NCBI RefSeq assembly: GCF_040640155.1
Contig: NZ_JBFABE010000014.1
Location: forward strand, 62,001 to 126,000
DNA length: 64,000 nucleotides
Direction: 5' to 3'
Source of the DNA: Streptosporangium sp040640155
GTDB lineage: Bacteria > Actinomycetota > Actinomycetes > Streptosporangiales > Streptosporangiaceae
Part shown: positions 52,193-60,822 of the stretch, in pieces
Position numbering within the stretch: position 1 is the first letter of the stretch
Layout: each line of letters starts with the position of its first letter
The notes under the pieces: model-generated
What the model saw: only the letters and a program-made list of their open reading frames with translations
What the model was told of the DNA's origin: nothing
Database searches by the model: none
Made by a program: the position numbers and the translations under genes

Positions 52193-53313
52193 CGATCCTC
52201 TCCGGGCTCACCTTCGGCGGCACGGGCTCCCCCCCGTCCCGCCGGAGGCGGCTGGCGGGGATCTCCATCGGCCTCGTCTACCTGTGCTTCCCGGTGCTGG
52301 AGATCGTCACCGGCGAGGTGAGCGGCACCAGGGCCCTGTGGGGCGGCGCGGGGCTGGCGGTCTTCGTCGCCTGCTACGTCGCCACCGTGCTCAGCCCGGC
52401 GGACTTCGGCGAGCCGACCCGCCTGACGTACTGGCTGCTGGGGGTGACCACGCTGCTGGGGGTCGGCCTGGCGGCGGCCTTCGGCGGCGGCTGGACGACG
52501 CTGCCGATCTACATGACGGTGGTCTACAGCATGGCGCTGAGCCCCCGGCTGTCGGTGGCGGGCGTCACCGCGATGGCCGTCGCCGTCCTGCTGATCGGCC
52601 TGCTGAAGGAGCACGACCTCGGCACCACCCTGGTGCTCGTCTTCCAGGTCGTCACGCTCGGCGTCCTGTTCATGGGGATGCGCAACACCAGGATGCTGGT
52701 GATGCGGCTCCGCCGGGCGCAGGAGGAGGTGGCGCGGCTGGCGGCGAGCGAGGAGCGGCTGCGCATCGCCAGGGACCTGCACGACCTGCTCGGCCACAGC
52801 CTGTCGTTGATCGTCCTGAAGAGCGAACTGGCCGGGCGGCTGGCCGAGGACGGCTCGGAACGGGCCGTGGCGGAGATCCGCGACATCGAGTCGGTGGCCA
52901 GGCAGGCGCTGGTCGAGGTGCGCGACGCCGTCACCGGCTACCGGCAGCGCGGCCTGGCGGGCGAGCTGGACGGCGCCCGCGCCGCCCTGGAGGGGGCGGG
53001 GACGAAGGTGACGATCCGGCTCGCGGGCACCCCGCTGCCCGGCGCTCTGGAGGAACTGCTCGGCTGGGCGGTGCGCGAGGGCGTCACCAACGTCATCCGG
53101 CACGCGCGGGCGACGCGGTGCGAGATCGAGGTGACCCTCGACGACAGGGCCGCCACCCTGGAGATCGTCGACGACGGGCGGGGCGCCGACCCCTACGGGC
53201 CGGGCAACGGGCTGACCGGGCTCACCGAGCGGGTACGGGCGGCGGGCGGTACGGTCTCCGCCGCGCCGCGCCCGCCCGGCTTCGCCCTGCGGGTGGTGGT
53301 GCCCCGTGGCTGA
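52189..53313 (+). CDS. NarL-type sensor histidine kinase (HisKA_3)
   Basis: 374-residue kinase with five or six N-terminal membrane helices and no large external sensor loop, as in DesK/LiaS-like kinases. The dimerisation/phosphoacceptor helix is RIARDLHDLLGHSLSLIVLK, with the His of DLHDLLGHS. The ATPase domain shows REGVTNVIRHARA (N box) and VDDGRGADPYGPGNGLTGLTERV in parts (G boxes). ATGA overlap with the permease. Confidence 0.92.
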   Translation: MTILSGLTFGGTGSPPSRRRRLAGISIGLVYLCFPVLEIVTGEVSGTRALWGGAGLAVFVACYVATVLSPADFGEPTRLTYWLLGVTTLLGVGLAAAFGGGWTTLPIYMTVVYSMALSPRLSVAGVTAMAVAVLLIGLLKEHDLGTTLVLVFQVVTLGVLFMGMRNTRMLVMRLRRAQEEVARLAASEERLRIARDLHDLLGHSLSLIVLKSELAGRLAEDGSERAVAEIRDIESVARQALVEVRDAVTGYRQRGLAGELDGARAALEGAGTKVTIRLAGTPLPGALEELLGWAVREGVTNVIRHARATRCEIEVTLDDRAATLEIVDDGRGADPYGPGNGLTGLTERVRAAGGTVSAAPRPPGFALRVVVPRG

Positions 53314-53998
53314 CCTCCGGCGGGGACGACCGGGCGCGCCCGCCGTGCCCCCCGTGCCCCCCGTGCCTGCCGCGTCGGACGCGGCGGGCACGGTGATCCG
53401 GGTGCTGCTGGTGGAGGACCAGGCGATGGTACGGGGCGCGCTGGCCTCGCTGCTCGGCCTGGAGCCCGACATCGAGGTGGTGGGGGAGGCGGCCTCGGCG
53501 CGGGAGGCGCTCGCCGTGGCGCTGGAGACCCGCCCCGACATCGCGCTCCTCGACGTCGAGATGCCCGGCGGGGACGGCATCACCGCCGGGGCGCGGATCC
53601 GCGAGGCGCTGCCCGGCTGCCGGGTCATGATCCTGACCACCTTCGGGCGTCCCGGCTACCTGCGCAGGGCGATGGAGGCGGGCGCGGCGGCCTTCCTGGT
53701 CAAGGACAGCCCGGCCCGCGAGCTGGCCGCCGCCGTACGGCGGGTCCGCGGCGGCGAGCGCGTCATCGACCCGGGCCTGGCGGCCGCCGCGCTCAGCGCC
53801 GGCCCCAACCCGCTGTCGTCCCGCGAGCGCGACGTCCTGGCCTCCGCCGAGGGCGGCTCCAGCATCGCCGACATCGCCGCTCACCTGCACCTGTCGGAGG
53901 GCACGGTCCGCAACTACCTGTCCTCGGCCATCCAGAAGACGCACGCCCGCAACCGCACCGAGGCCGCCGAACGCGCCCGTACCCAGGGCTGGCTCTGA
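53306..53998 (+). CDS. NarL/LuxR-type response regulator
   Basis: 230-residue regulator. Receiver domain VLLVEDQAMVRGALASLL, phospho-Asp in ALLDVEMPGGDGI, and conserved Lys in AFLVKDSPA. The C-terminal LuxR HTH is LSSRERDVLASAEGGSSIADIAAHLHLSEGTVRNYLSS, in parts. The first 28 residues (PPVPPVPA-type, with a small GTGCCCCCC repeat) are outside the fold; an in-frame GTG at 53393 is an alternative start. Confidence 0.9.
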   Translation: MADLRRGRPGAPAVPPVPPVPAASDAAGTVIRVLLVEDQAMVRGALASLLGLEPDIEVVGEAASAREALAVALETRPDIALLDVEMPGGDGITAGARIREALPGCRVMILTTFGRPGYLRRAMEAGAAAFLVKDSPARELAAAVRRVRGGERVIDPGLAAAALSAGPNPLSSRERDVLASAEGGSSIADIAAHLHLSEGTVRNYLSSAIQKTHARNRTEAAERARTQGWL

Positions 53999-54156
53999 CC
54001 GGATCCCCGCACGGCCCGCCCTCTCCCGAAGGGCCTGAACGGGCGTGCGCGCGCCGGCGCACCGAGGCCCGGGGCAGGGGGCGGTCCGGGGGAAGGCGGG
54101 GAGAGGCCGGTCCGAAGGGAGAGGGGGCCGGTCCGGGGAAACCGGGACGGACCGGT

Positions 54157-55008
54157 TCAGGAGGACAGGGCCGCGGCCTCCTCGGCCTCGATCTGCTCGT
54201 TCCACTCGCGCTTGGAGGAACGCCAGGCCTCGTCGTCGCGGCCCACACGCCAGTAGCCCGAGATGGACAGCCGCGACAGCGGGATGCCGCGCTCGGTGCG
54301 CAGGTGGCGCCTGATCTCGCGCACGGCGCCCGCCTCGCCGTGGACGAAGGCGTGCACGACGCCGTCGGGGAAGTCGAGCTCGCGGACCGCCCTGACCAGC
54401 ATCTCGCCGTACGGGGCGTCCCCCCGGTGCAACCAGACGATCTTCACGTCGCCGGGGGAGTCGAGGCGCTGCTCCTCCTCGGGACCCGCGACCTCGACGA
54501 GGGCCCAGGCCGGGGCTCCGGCGGGCAGGTGCTCCAGGGCGACGGCGATGGCGGGCAGCGCGCTCTCGTCACCGGCGAGCAGGTGCCAGCCGGCCTCGGG
54601 ATCGGGGCTGTACGCGCCGCCGGGGCCGAAGAAGTGCAGCTCGTCACCGGGCCGGGCCCGGTCGGCCCACGGCCCGGCGAGGCCGCTGTCGCCGTGGTGG
54701 ACGAAGTCGATCGTCAGCTCACCCGCCTCGGCGTCCCAGCGGCGGACGGTGTAGGTGCGGGTGGTGGGCCACTGCTCGCGGGGCAGGTCGCGGCGGACGG
54801 CCTCCATGTCGAACGGCCGCGGGTAGCTCACCCCGGCCGGGGGGAACAGCAGCTTCACGTAGTGGTCGGCGTACTCGTCGGTGCTGAAACCGGCGAGGCC
54901 CTCACCGCCCAGCACCACCCGGATCATGTGCGGGGTGAGCCGCTCGGTGCGCAGGACCCGGCCTGTCGTCACCTTCCGTGCGGGGCGAGCGTCCTTGTCA
55001 TCTGCCAT
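54157..55008 (-). CDS. Siderophore-interacting protein, FAD/NAD(P)H ferric reductase
   Basis: 283-residue SIP/ViuB-family enzyme that releases iron from ferric siderophores. The FAD-binding motif is TRTYTVRRWD, the following segment DFVHHGDSGLAGPWADRARPGD is typical, and the NAD(P)-side ends with FVHGEAGAVREIRRHLRTERG and ISGYWRVGRDDEAWR. An iron box lies 22 bp upstream, so it should be derepressed under iron limitation. It converges on the response regulator gene; the 158-bp gap between them holds no gene. Confidence 0.93.
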   Translation of the reverse strand: MADDKDARPARKVTTGRVLRTERLTPHMIRVVLGGEGLAGFSTDEYADHYVKLLFPPAGVSYPRPFDMEAVRRDLPREQWPTTRTYTVRRWDAEAGELTIDFVHHGDSGLAGPWADRARPGDELHFFGPGGAYSPDPEAGWHLLAGDESALPAIAVALEHLPAGAPAWALVEVAGPEEEQRLDSPGDVKIVWLHRGDAPYGEMLVRAVRELDFPDGVVHAFVHGEAGAVREIRRHLRTERGIPLSRLSISGYWRVGRDDEAWRSSKREWNEQIEAEEAAALSS

Positions 55009-55030
55009 GCGGTCACTCCCGGGGTACGAG

Positions 55031-55049
55031 TTAGGTAAGCCTAAGTAGT
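55031..55049 (-). promoter_or_regulatory. IdeR/DmdR iron box upstream of the siderophore-interacting protein gene
   Basis: On the plus strand TTAGGTAAGCCTAAGTAGT; on the gene strand it contains TTAGGCTTACCTAA, matching the consensus right half and centre (about 13 of 19). Only 22 bp before the start codon, it would block the promoter when Fe(II)-IdeR is bound. Confidence 0.7.
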
Positions 55050-55057
55050 ACCTTACG

Positions 55058-56437
55058 TCACCTGAGGGAGGCCACGGCCTTGACCGCCTGGTCGACCTGC
55101 TCCGGGGTGGTGACGATCCCGGGACCGAAGCGCAGGTAGACCTCCTGGTAGGGGGTGACGCTGGTGATGATCCGGTGGTCCTTGCGGAGCCTGCCCGCGG
55201 CGGACGGGGCGTCCAGGCCGTCGATCGCGCAGCAGACCAGGCCGGCGGACAGCTCGGGGGAGCGGGGGGTGACCAGCCGCACGTTGGGCAGGGCGGCGAG
55301 CCCGGCCTTGAGCCGGGTGGCCTGCTCGGTGATCCTGGCGGCCACCCGCTCCCTGCCGATCGCCCGGTGGAAGGCGAACGCCTCGCCCAGCGCCCAGCGG
55401 TGCTCGAAGCTGTGGTAACCGCCCGGGGTGCCGAGCAGCCCGCCCGGCCCGTACGGCCGGTAGGCCTCGCCCGTCCCGCCGCCGGCGTCGAGGTCGACCC
55501 TGCCGGAGAAGGTGGGGATCACCGGGAGCAACGCGTCCCAGGCCTTCCCCCGCCCCCACAGCACGCCGGTGCCCCGGGGGCCGAACAGCCACTTGTGGGT
55601 GCCCGCGGTCAGGAAGTCGCAGCCCAGCGCCTCGACCTGGTCGGCCGTGGCGCCGAGGCCGTGCACCCCGTCCACGCAGAGCAGCGCCCGGTCGGCGGCG
55701 TCCCTGTCCCGGTTGGCCTCGGCGACCATGTCGGCGATCGCCCTGACCGGCATCCGCACCCCGGTGCCCGAGTGCACCCAGGTGATCGCCACCACCCGGG
55801 TCCTCGGCCCGAGCCCGGCCCTCAGCCGGGAGACGATCGCGTCGGCCGAGGCCGTGGCCGGGTCGTCGTAGAGACGGACCCTGCGGACCCGGGCGCCCGT
55901 CCTGGCGGCGAGCAGCCGCAGGGCCTCGTGGGTGGCGTAGAAGTCGTGCTCGGTGGTCAGCACGTCCTGGCCCGGCGACAGCCGCATGCCGCCGTAGAGC
56001 AGGCCCAGGCCCATCGTGGTGCTGTCGGTCAGCGCCACGTCGGGGGCTTCGGCGCCCAGGTAGGCCGCGGCGGCCTCGCGTACGGCCCCCTCGTGGTCCT
56101 CGCCGTGCAGGTAGGCGTCGGTGTCGGTGTCCAGGCCGCGCCGGTGCTCCTCGATCGCCCGCCGCACCGGCGCCGGGTGGGCGGCGAGCACGTAGGCGGC
56201 GAACTGGGCGTAGGAGGGGTCCAGCGGGAACTGGGCGCGCACCGAATCCCAGTCGGCGGGGTCGAAGCGCGGTGTCCGCGACCCGGCCGCGTCGCCGGAG
56301 GAACCGGCAGCGCCGCCCGAGGTGCCCGAGGTGCCGGGGGTGCAGCCGGACAGCGTGCCCCCGGCCACCAGCCCCGCGCCCAGCAGTCCCGCGCCCAGCA
56401 GCCTCCGCCGCCCGACGGGAGGTCCCTGATGGTCCAT
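55058..56437 (-). CDS. Exported class V aminotransferase-fold PLP enzyme (Tat/lipoprotein signal)
   Basis: 459-residue isopenicillin-N-epimerase/class V-like protein. The N-terminus GRRRLLGAGLLGAGLVAGGTLSGC combines a twin-arginine motif with a lipobox ending at C32, followed by a Gly/Ser linker; this points to Tat export and lipid anchoring of a folded holo-enzyme. The PLP domain has the HDFYATHEA segment, CVDGVHGLGA with the cofactor Asp, and the Schiff-base lysine K282 in GTHKWLFGPRGTGVLWG. The substrate is unknown. ATG with GGGAGG upstream. The 120-bp gap after it (56438-56557) contains no gene. Confidence 0.85.
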   Translation of the reverse strand: MDHQGPPVGRRRLLGAGLLGAGLVAGGTLSGCTPGTSGTSGGAAGSSGDAAGSRTPRFDPADWDSVRAQFPLDPSYAQFAAYVLAAHPAPVRRAIEEHRRGLDTDTDAYLHGEDHEGAVREAAAAYLGAEAPDVALTDSTTMGLGLLYGGMRLSPGQDVLTTEHDFYATHEALRLLAARTGARVRRVRLYDDPATASADAIVSRLRAGLGPRTRVVAITWVHSGTGVRMPVRAIADMVAEANRDRDAADRALLCVDGVHGLGATADQVEALGCDFLTAGTHKWLFGPRGTGVLWGRGKAWDALLPVIPTFSGRVDLDAGGGTGEAYRPYGPGGLLGTPGGYHSFEHRWALGEAFAFHRAIGRERVAARITEQATRLKAGLAALPNVRLVTPRSPELSAGLVCCAIDGLDAPSAAGRLRKDHRIITSVTPYQEVYLRFGPGIVTTPEQVDQAVKAVASLR

Positions 56438-56557
56438 GCCGTGCCTCCCGCCGCCGCCCGCCGCCCTTGTACGCCCTTTCCTATCGGGATCGTCCGTCCC
56501 TGCCAAGGGCGGAGCCGTGAATCTACAACGTAAAGGAGGCAGGTCGGTGCGAGATCG

Positions 56558-57676
56558 TCAGTGCTCCATGGCGGCGACCTGGCGGATCAGGTCGGAGACG
56601 CGGACGATGCCCATGCAGCGGCCGACCTCGTCGGTGACGACCAGGTCGTCGTAGACGCGCTCGGCGTCCTGGCCCGCCACCTGCATGGCCGCGATGGCCG
56701 GGGTGGTCCTGGGAACCGTACGGGCCGGGTCGGCCAGCCGCCCGGCGGCCTTCCTGCCGTGCAGGGCGTGGCCGAAGCGGCCGGCGATCGAGAGCAGGAA
56801 ACGGCTGCGGTCGAGGCTGCCCCGCGGGCGCTGGTAGTCGTCGACGAGGATCACGCTGGTGATCGACGGCTCGCCGCCGAAGGCGTCGATCACGGCCTCG
56901 GCGGTGGCCTCGTAGGGGAGGGTGACCGCGGGCATCAGGAACTCCTGGACGCGCGGGCCGAGCACGAACCGCGACGGCTCCCGCTCGACGACGGGGAGCG
57001 GGACGTGCACGCGGCCGGACGGGCCGGGGACCAGCAGCGGTCCCTGCGCCAGCCGCACCCCCCAGCCGCGGACCGCGGCGAGCTGCGCCTCGTCGCGCAC
57101 GCCGGGGGCCAGCACGTGCGCCCCCGTCCCCCGGGCGAGCCTGGCGACGCCCTCGCCGATCGCGGCGCGGCGCGGGTCGCGGGCCGCCTGGGCGACCAGG
57201 CCGGAGGAGAGCACCGCCAGGTACGGCGCGGCGTCGGCGAGCAGGTCCAGCGGGATGTGGCCGCTTCCCAGGTCGCCCACGGCGATGAGGTAGCCGATGG
57301 CGCGCAGGCCGTCCAGCCCGGTGAGCAGGGAGCCCCGCTCGAACTGGGCGAAGTCGCCCCTGACGGTGAGGATCACCTCGCGGGGCCGCCGGCCGGACGC
57401 GCGCAGCGCCTCGTGGAGCAGCGCCAGCGCGGCCGACCCGCCGATCACCGCGGCCGTGGGCAGGGTCAGCACCAGCGGGAGCGGGACGTCGCCGCCGGCG
57501 AGGCCGCGTACCGTCTCGACGGTGGAGGAGATGTTGCCCTGGCCCTGGTGCCCGCCGCTCGCCTGGAGGGCGATGACGCCCCCGGTGTCGAGATCGACGA
57601 CGGGCGTGACGCCCACGGCCGCCGGCGCGGCGGCCGTCGCCGGGGAGTGCGGAAGGGCGTGCGCTCTGGTCGTCAC
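56558..57676 (-). CDS. Degenerate EAL-domain protein with C-terminal CBS pair
   Basis: 372 residues. Residues about 22-235 fold like an EAL (c-di-GMP phosphodiesterase) domain: VVDLDTGGVIALQASG at the strand where active enzymes read ...YEALLRW, and AVGDLGSGHIPLDLL where they read DDFGTGYSSL. The EAL glutamate and other metal ligands are missing, so it should not hydrolyse c-di-GMP but may bind it or act as a scaffold. Residues about 245-372 form a CBS pair (SSVILVDDYQRPRGSLDRSRFL in parts, DDLVVTDEVGRCMGIVRVSDLIRQ in parts), likely sensing a nucleotide. GTG start. Confidence 0.82.
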   Translation of the reverse strand: MTTRAHALPHSPATAAAPAAVGVTPVVDLDTGGVIALQASGGHQGQGNISSTVETVRGLAGGDVPLPLVLTLPTAAVIGGSAALALLHEALRASGRRPREVILTVRGDFAQFERGSLLTGLDGLRAIGYLIAVGDLGSGHIPLDLLADAAPYLAVLSSGLVAQAARDPRRAAIGEGVARLARGTGAHVLAPGVRDEAQLAAVRGWGVRLAQGPLLVPGPSGRVHVPLPVVEREPSRFVLGPRVQEFLMPAVTLPYEATAEAVIDAFGGEPSITSVILVDDYQRPRGSLDRSRFLLSIAGRFGHALHGRKAAGRLADPARTVPRTTPAIAAMQVAGQDAERVYDDLVVTDEVGRCMGIVRVSDLIRQVAAMEH

Positions 57677-57843
57677 GTGGAGAGCATGGTGTCTCCCGGA
57701 GCGTTACAGAAGTGACTCATGGTGATGTTCACCGACATTTCGCTGTTCGTTGACATCGATCACCGGGATCGCACGGCGGCCACGGCGGCCGTGGCGGCCC
57801 TGGTGGCCGTGGTGGCGGTCGTGCCCGGGTAGTGTCTTGTCCC

Positions 57844-58500
57844 GTGACGTCGCGACCGGCAAAGGGCGGAGGCCGCTGGGTCTCGGTGGCGCCCGAGCGG
57901 CTGAACCGCTGGATCGACGGCTTCGTCGAGCGGCACGGCCCGCCGGAGGTGACGGCCTCGCCCGGCGTCGTACGGCTGCGGGGGGCGGACGGCGCGGTGG
58001 CCGAGTGCCAGGTGCCCTTCCCGCCGCTGACCGGCGCGGGGGGCGGGCCGCTGGCCCGGCTGGTCACCCACGTGCGCACCGAGCGCAGGATCGGCGTGCT
58101 GCTGGTGCGCCTGGGCGGCCACGCGGCCGGGATCTTCCAGGGTGAGGAGCTGGTCTCCTCCAAGGTGGGCTCGCGGCAGGTCCACGGGCGCAGCGCGGCG
58201 GGCGGCTGGTCCCAGCGGCGCTTCGCCCGGCGCAGGGAGAAGCAGGTGGACCAGGCGCACGAGGCCGCGGCCGAGGTGGCGTTGCGGGTCCTGTCCCCGT
58301 ACGTGGACGGGCTGGAGGCGGTCGTGCTGGGCGGTGACCGGCGGGCGGTCGACGCGCTGCGGCCCGACCGCAGGCTGGCGCCGGTCTTCGCGCTGGAGGC
58401 CGAGCCCTTCCTGACCGTTCCCGATCCGCGGCTGGTGGTGCTCAGGGACACCCCCGCCCAGTTCCGCGCGGTCCGCATCAGGGTGACCGACCCGGCCTAG
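57844..58500 (+). CDS. acVLRF1 family peptidyl-tRNA hydrolase
   Basis: 218-residue actinobacterial Vms1-like release-factor-1 protein. The diagnostic block is SRQVHGRSAAGGWSQRRFAR, continuing RRREKQ, with the GGWSQRR segment carrying the catalytic Gln region that hydrolyses peptidyl-tRNA on stalled or split 50S subunits. GTG at 57844 (MTSRPAKGG) is preferred; one 12 bases earlier is possible, and TAGTGT just upstream could be a -10. The 167-bp gap before it has short GGCGGCCGTGGT-like repeats. The next gene is an ABC-F ATPase, fitting a ribosome-rescue role. Confidence 0.85.
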   Translation: MTSRPAKGGGRWVSVAPERLNRWIDGFVERHGPPEVTASPGVVRLRGADGAVAECQVPFPPLTGAGGGPLARLVTHVRTERRIGVLLVRLGGHAAGIFQGEELVSSKVGSRQVHGRSAAGGWSQRRFARRREKQVDQAHEAAAEVALRVLSPYVDGLEAVVLGGDRRAVDALRPDRRLAPVFALEAEPFLTVPDPRLVVLRDTPAQFRAVRIRVTDPA

Positions 58501-58760
58501 CCGGGTCCCGTGTCGCCGGTGACCGGCTCCGGGTGGCCCGGTCCGCGCCGGGACGACCGGTCCGGCGTGACCGGGGCCGGGTAAACGAGGAGAAGAGGGC
58601 CGGTGACGCGCCGTACACTGATCGGTATGCGCACTCCCGATTGACCGTCGTCCCGATGAAGGCGAGACGGCCGAGCCGAGAGCCGGGAGACACAGGGCGC
58701 GGCGGGTTCGGCCACAGTGAAGCGAGCCTGTGTATTTCCTGCTGGGAGTGTTCTCCAACC

Positions 58761-60359
58761 ATGATCGTAGCTTCTGACATCGAGCTGAGGGCCGGCGCGC
58801 GGCTGCTCATCGAGGGTGCCTCGTTCCGGGTCAACCCGGGCGACAAGATCGGGCTCGTCGGCCGCAACGGGGCAGGCAAGACGACGCTGACCCGGGTGCT
58901 CGCGGGAGAGGGGTCGCCCGCGGGCGGCACGGTCTCCATCACCGGCGAGGTCGGCTACCTGCCCCAGGACCCCCGCACCGGTGACCTGCACGTGCTGGCC
59001 CGCGACCGGATCCTGTCGGCCCGGGGTCTCGACCAGGTGCTGAACGGGCTGCGCGAGGCCGAGCTCGGCATGTCCTCGGCCGACGACCGCACCCGGGACC
59101 GCGCGGTACGCGCCTACGGGCGCCTGGAGGACCGGCTCCACGTGCTGGGCGGGTACGCCGCCGAGTCCGAGGCCGCCTCCATCGCCTCCAGCCTGGGCCT
59201 GCCCGACCGGGTGCTCGGCCAGCCGCTGGAGACCCTGTCCGGAGGGCAGCGCAGGCGGGTGGAACTGGCCCGGATCCTGTTCAGCGGGGCGGAGACTCTC
59301 CTGCTTGACGAGCCGACAAACCACCTAGATGCGGACTCAATCGGGTGGCTTCGTGATTTTTTACGATCTCACCAGGGCGGCTTGATCATTATCAGCCACG
59401 ACGTGGGTCTTCTTGAAGCGACGGTAAACCGCGTCCTGCACCTCGACGCCAACCGCGCCGTGATCGACACCTACAACGTCGGCTGGAAGGCCTATCTGGC
59501 CCAGCGGGAGACCGACGAGAAGCGCAGGCGTCGTGAGCGGGCCAACGCCGAGAAGCAGGCCTCGGCCCTGATGTCGCAGGCCGACAAGATGCGCGCCAAG
59601 GCCACCAAGGCCAAGGCCGCGCAGGACATGCAGCGCCGCGCCGAGCGCCTGCTGTCGGGCCTGGAGGTGGAGCGGCGCAGCGACAAGGTCGCCAGGCTGC
59701 GCTTCCCCCAGCCCGCCCCGTGCGGGCGTACCCCGATCATGGCCGAGGGGCTGTCGAAGTCCTACGGCTCGCTGGAGGTCTTCACCGACGTCGACGCCGC
59801 GGTCGACCGGGGCAGCAGGGTCGTCATCCTGGGCCTGAACGGCGCGGGCAAGACCACCCTGCTGCGCATCCTGGGCGGGATCGAGGAGCCCGACACCGGC
59901 GCGGTCAAGCCCGGTCACGGGCTCAAGCTCGGCTACTACGCCCAGGAGCACGAGACCATCGACCCCGACCGCACCGTGCTGGAGAACATGCGCTCGGCCG
60001 GGGGGGAGCTGCCCGACGTGGAGCTGCGCAAGGTGCTGGGCTCGTTCCTGTTCACCGGCGACGACGTGGACAAACCCGCCGGGGTGCTGTCGGGAGGGGA
60101 GAAGACGCGGCTGGCGCTGGCGACGCTGGTGCTGTCCGCGGCCAACGTGCTGCTCCTGGACGAGCCCACCAACAACCTCGACCCGGCCAGCAGGGAGCAG
60201 GTGCTTTCGGCCCTAGCGTCCTATTCTGGGGCAATTGTGCTCGTCACGCATGATGAGGGTGCTGTAGAGGCTCTACGACCCGATAGGGTGATCTTGCTGC
60301 CTGACGGAATCGAAGACGCGTGGAGCGAGGAATTTTCCGATCTTGTGGCACTTGCCTGA
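58761..60359 (+). CDS. ABC-F ATPase, probable ribosome-associated translation factor
   Basis: 532 residues, two ABC domains and no membrane segment. Domain 1: Walker A GRNGAGKTT, signature LSGGQRRRVELARIL, Walker B LLLDEPTNHLD, H ISHDVG. A basic, coiled-coil linker (EKRRRRERANAEKQASALM...) follows. Domain 2: GLNGAGKTT, LSGGEKTRLALATLV, LLLDEPTNNLD, VTHDEG. The bases 59299-59440 and 60205-60359 are unusually A/T-rich, with a TTA leucine codon at 59361-59363 (residue 201). ATG at 58761 (MIVASDIEL); a longer frame upstream is not family-like. The 260-bp gap before it has no gene. Confidence 0.92.
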   Translation: MIVASDIELRAGARLLIEGASFRVNPGDKIGLVGRNGAGKTTLTRVLAGEGSPAGGTVSITGEVGYLPQDPRTGDLHVLARDRILSARGLDQVLNGLREAELGMSSADDRTRDRAVRAYGRLEDRLHVLGGYAAESEAASIASSLGLPDRVLGQPLETLSGGQRRRVELARILFSGAETLLLDEPTNHLDADSIGWLRDFLRSHQGGLIIISHDVGLLEATVNRVLHLDANRAVIDTYNVGWKAYLAQRETDEKRRRRERANAEKQASALMSQADKMRAKATKAKAAQDMQRRAERLLSGLEVERRSDKVARLRFPQPAPCGRTPIMAEGLSKSYGSLEVFTDVDAAVDRGSRVVILGLNGAGKTTLLRILGGIEEPDTGAVKPGHGLKLGYYAQEHETIDPDRTVLENMRSAGGELPDVELRKVLGSFLFTGDDVDKPAGVLSGGEKTRLALATLVLSAANVLLLDEPTNNLDPASREQVLSALASYSGAIVLVTHDEGAVEALRPDRVILLPDGIEDAWSEEFSDLVALA

Positions 60360-60473
60360 TCTTAATTTGAGCGGGTACGGATCTTTTCCCATGGAGTAGG
60401 TAGCCGATCTCGCTGAAATGACTGATCATGGCGTGTGTAACGCTGCGGAAGTCTGGCACTACAGGAGGTACTC

Positions 60474-60689
60474 GTGGCCGACACACTGAAGAAGGGCACC
60501 CGGGTCACCGGGGCCGATCGGGAGAAACTGGCCTCCGATCTGAAGAAGCGATACAGCGCCGGTGAGAGCATCCGTGCTCTGGCCGCTTCGACCGGAAGGT
60601 CATACGGGTTCATCCACCGCATCCTCAGCGAGTCCGGTGTGACTCTGCGCGGACGCGGCGGAGCCACCCGGGGCAAGTCAAAGCGCTGA
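60474..60689 (+). CDS. Small helix-turn-helix protein
   Basis: 71-residue basic protein. The core (DLKKRYSAGESIRALAASTGRSYGFIHRILSE in parts) is a Hin/resolvase-like HTH, ending with a Gly/Arg/Lys tail (LRGRGGATRGKSKR). Such proteins are widely conserved in actinomycetes; their targets are not known to me. GTG start with a perfect AGGAGG-like Shine-Dalgarno (ACAGGAGGTACTC). The 114 bp between it and the ABC-F gene are A/T-rich, so it may have its own promoter. Confidence 0.85.
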   Translation: MADTLKKGTRVTGADREKLASDLKKRYSAGESIRALAASTGRSYGFIHRILSESGVTLRGRGGATRGKSKR

Positions 60690-60822
60690 CCCCGCCTCGG
60701 AACGCGCGACCGCAGCCGCTCGATCCCCCACACGCCGACGCCGTCCCGCCCGACCTGTAGAACCTCATTCTGGAGGTCGATAGGCTCGGGCGAGGCGGAG
60801 ACGGAAGGCGGGAGAAGAGGCG

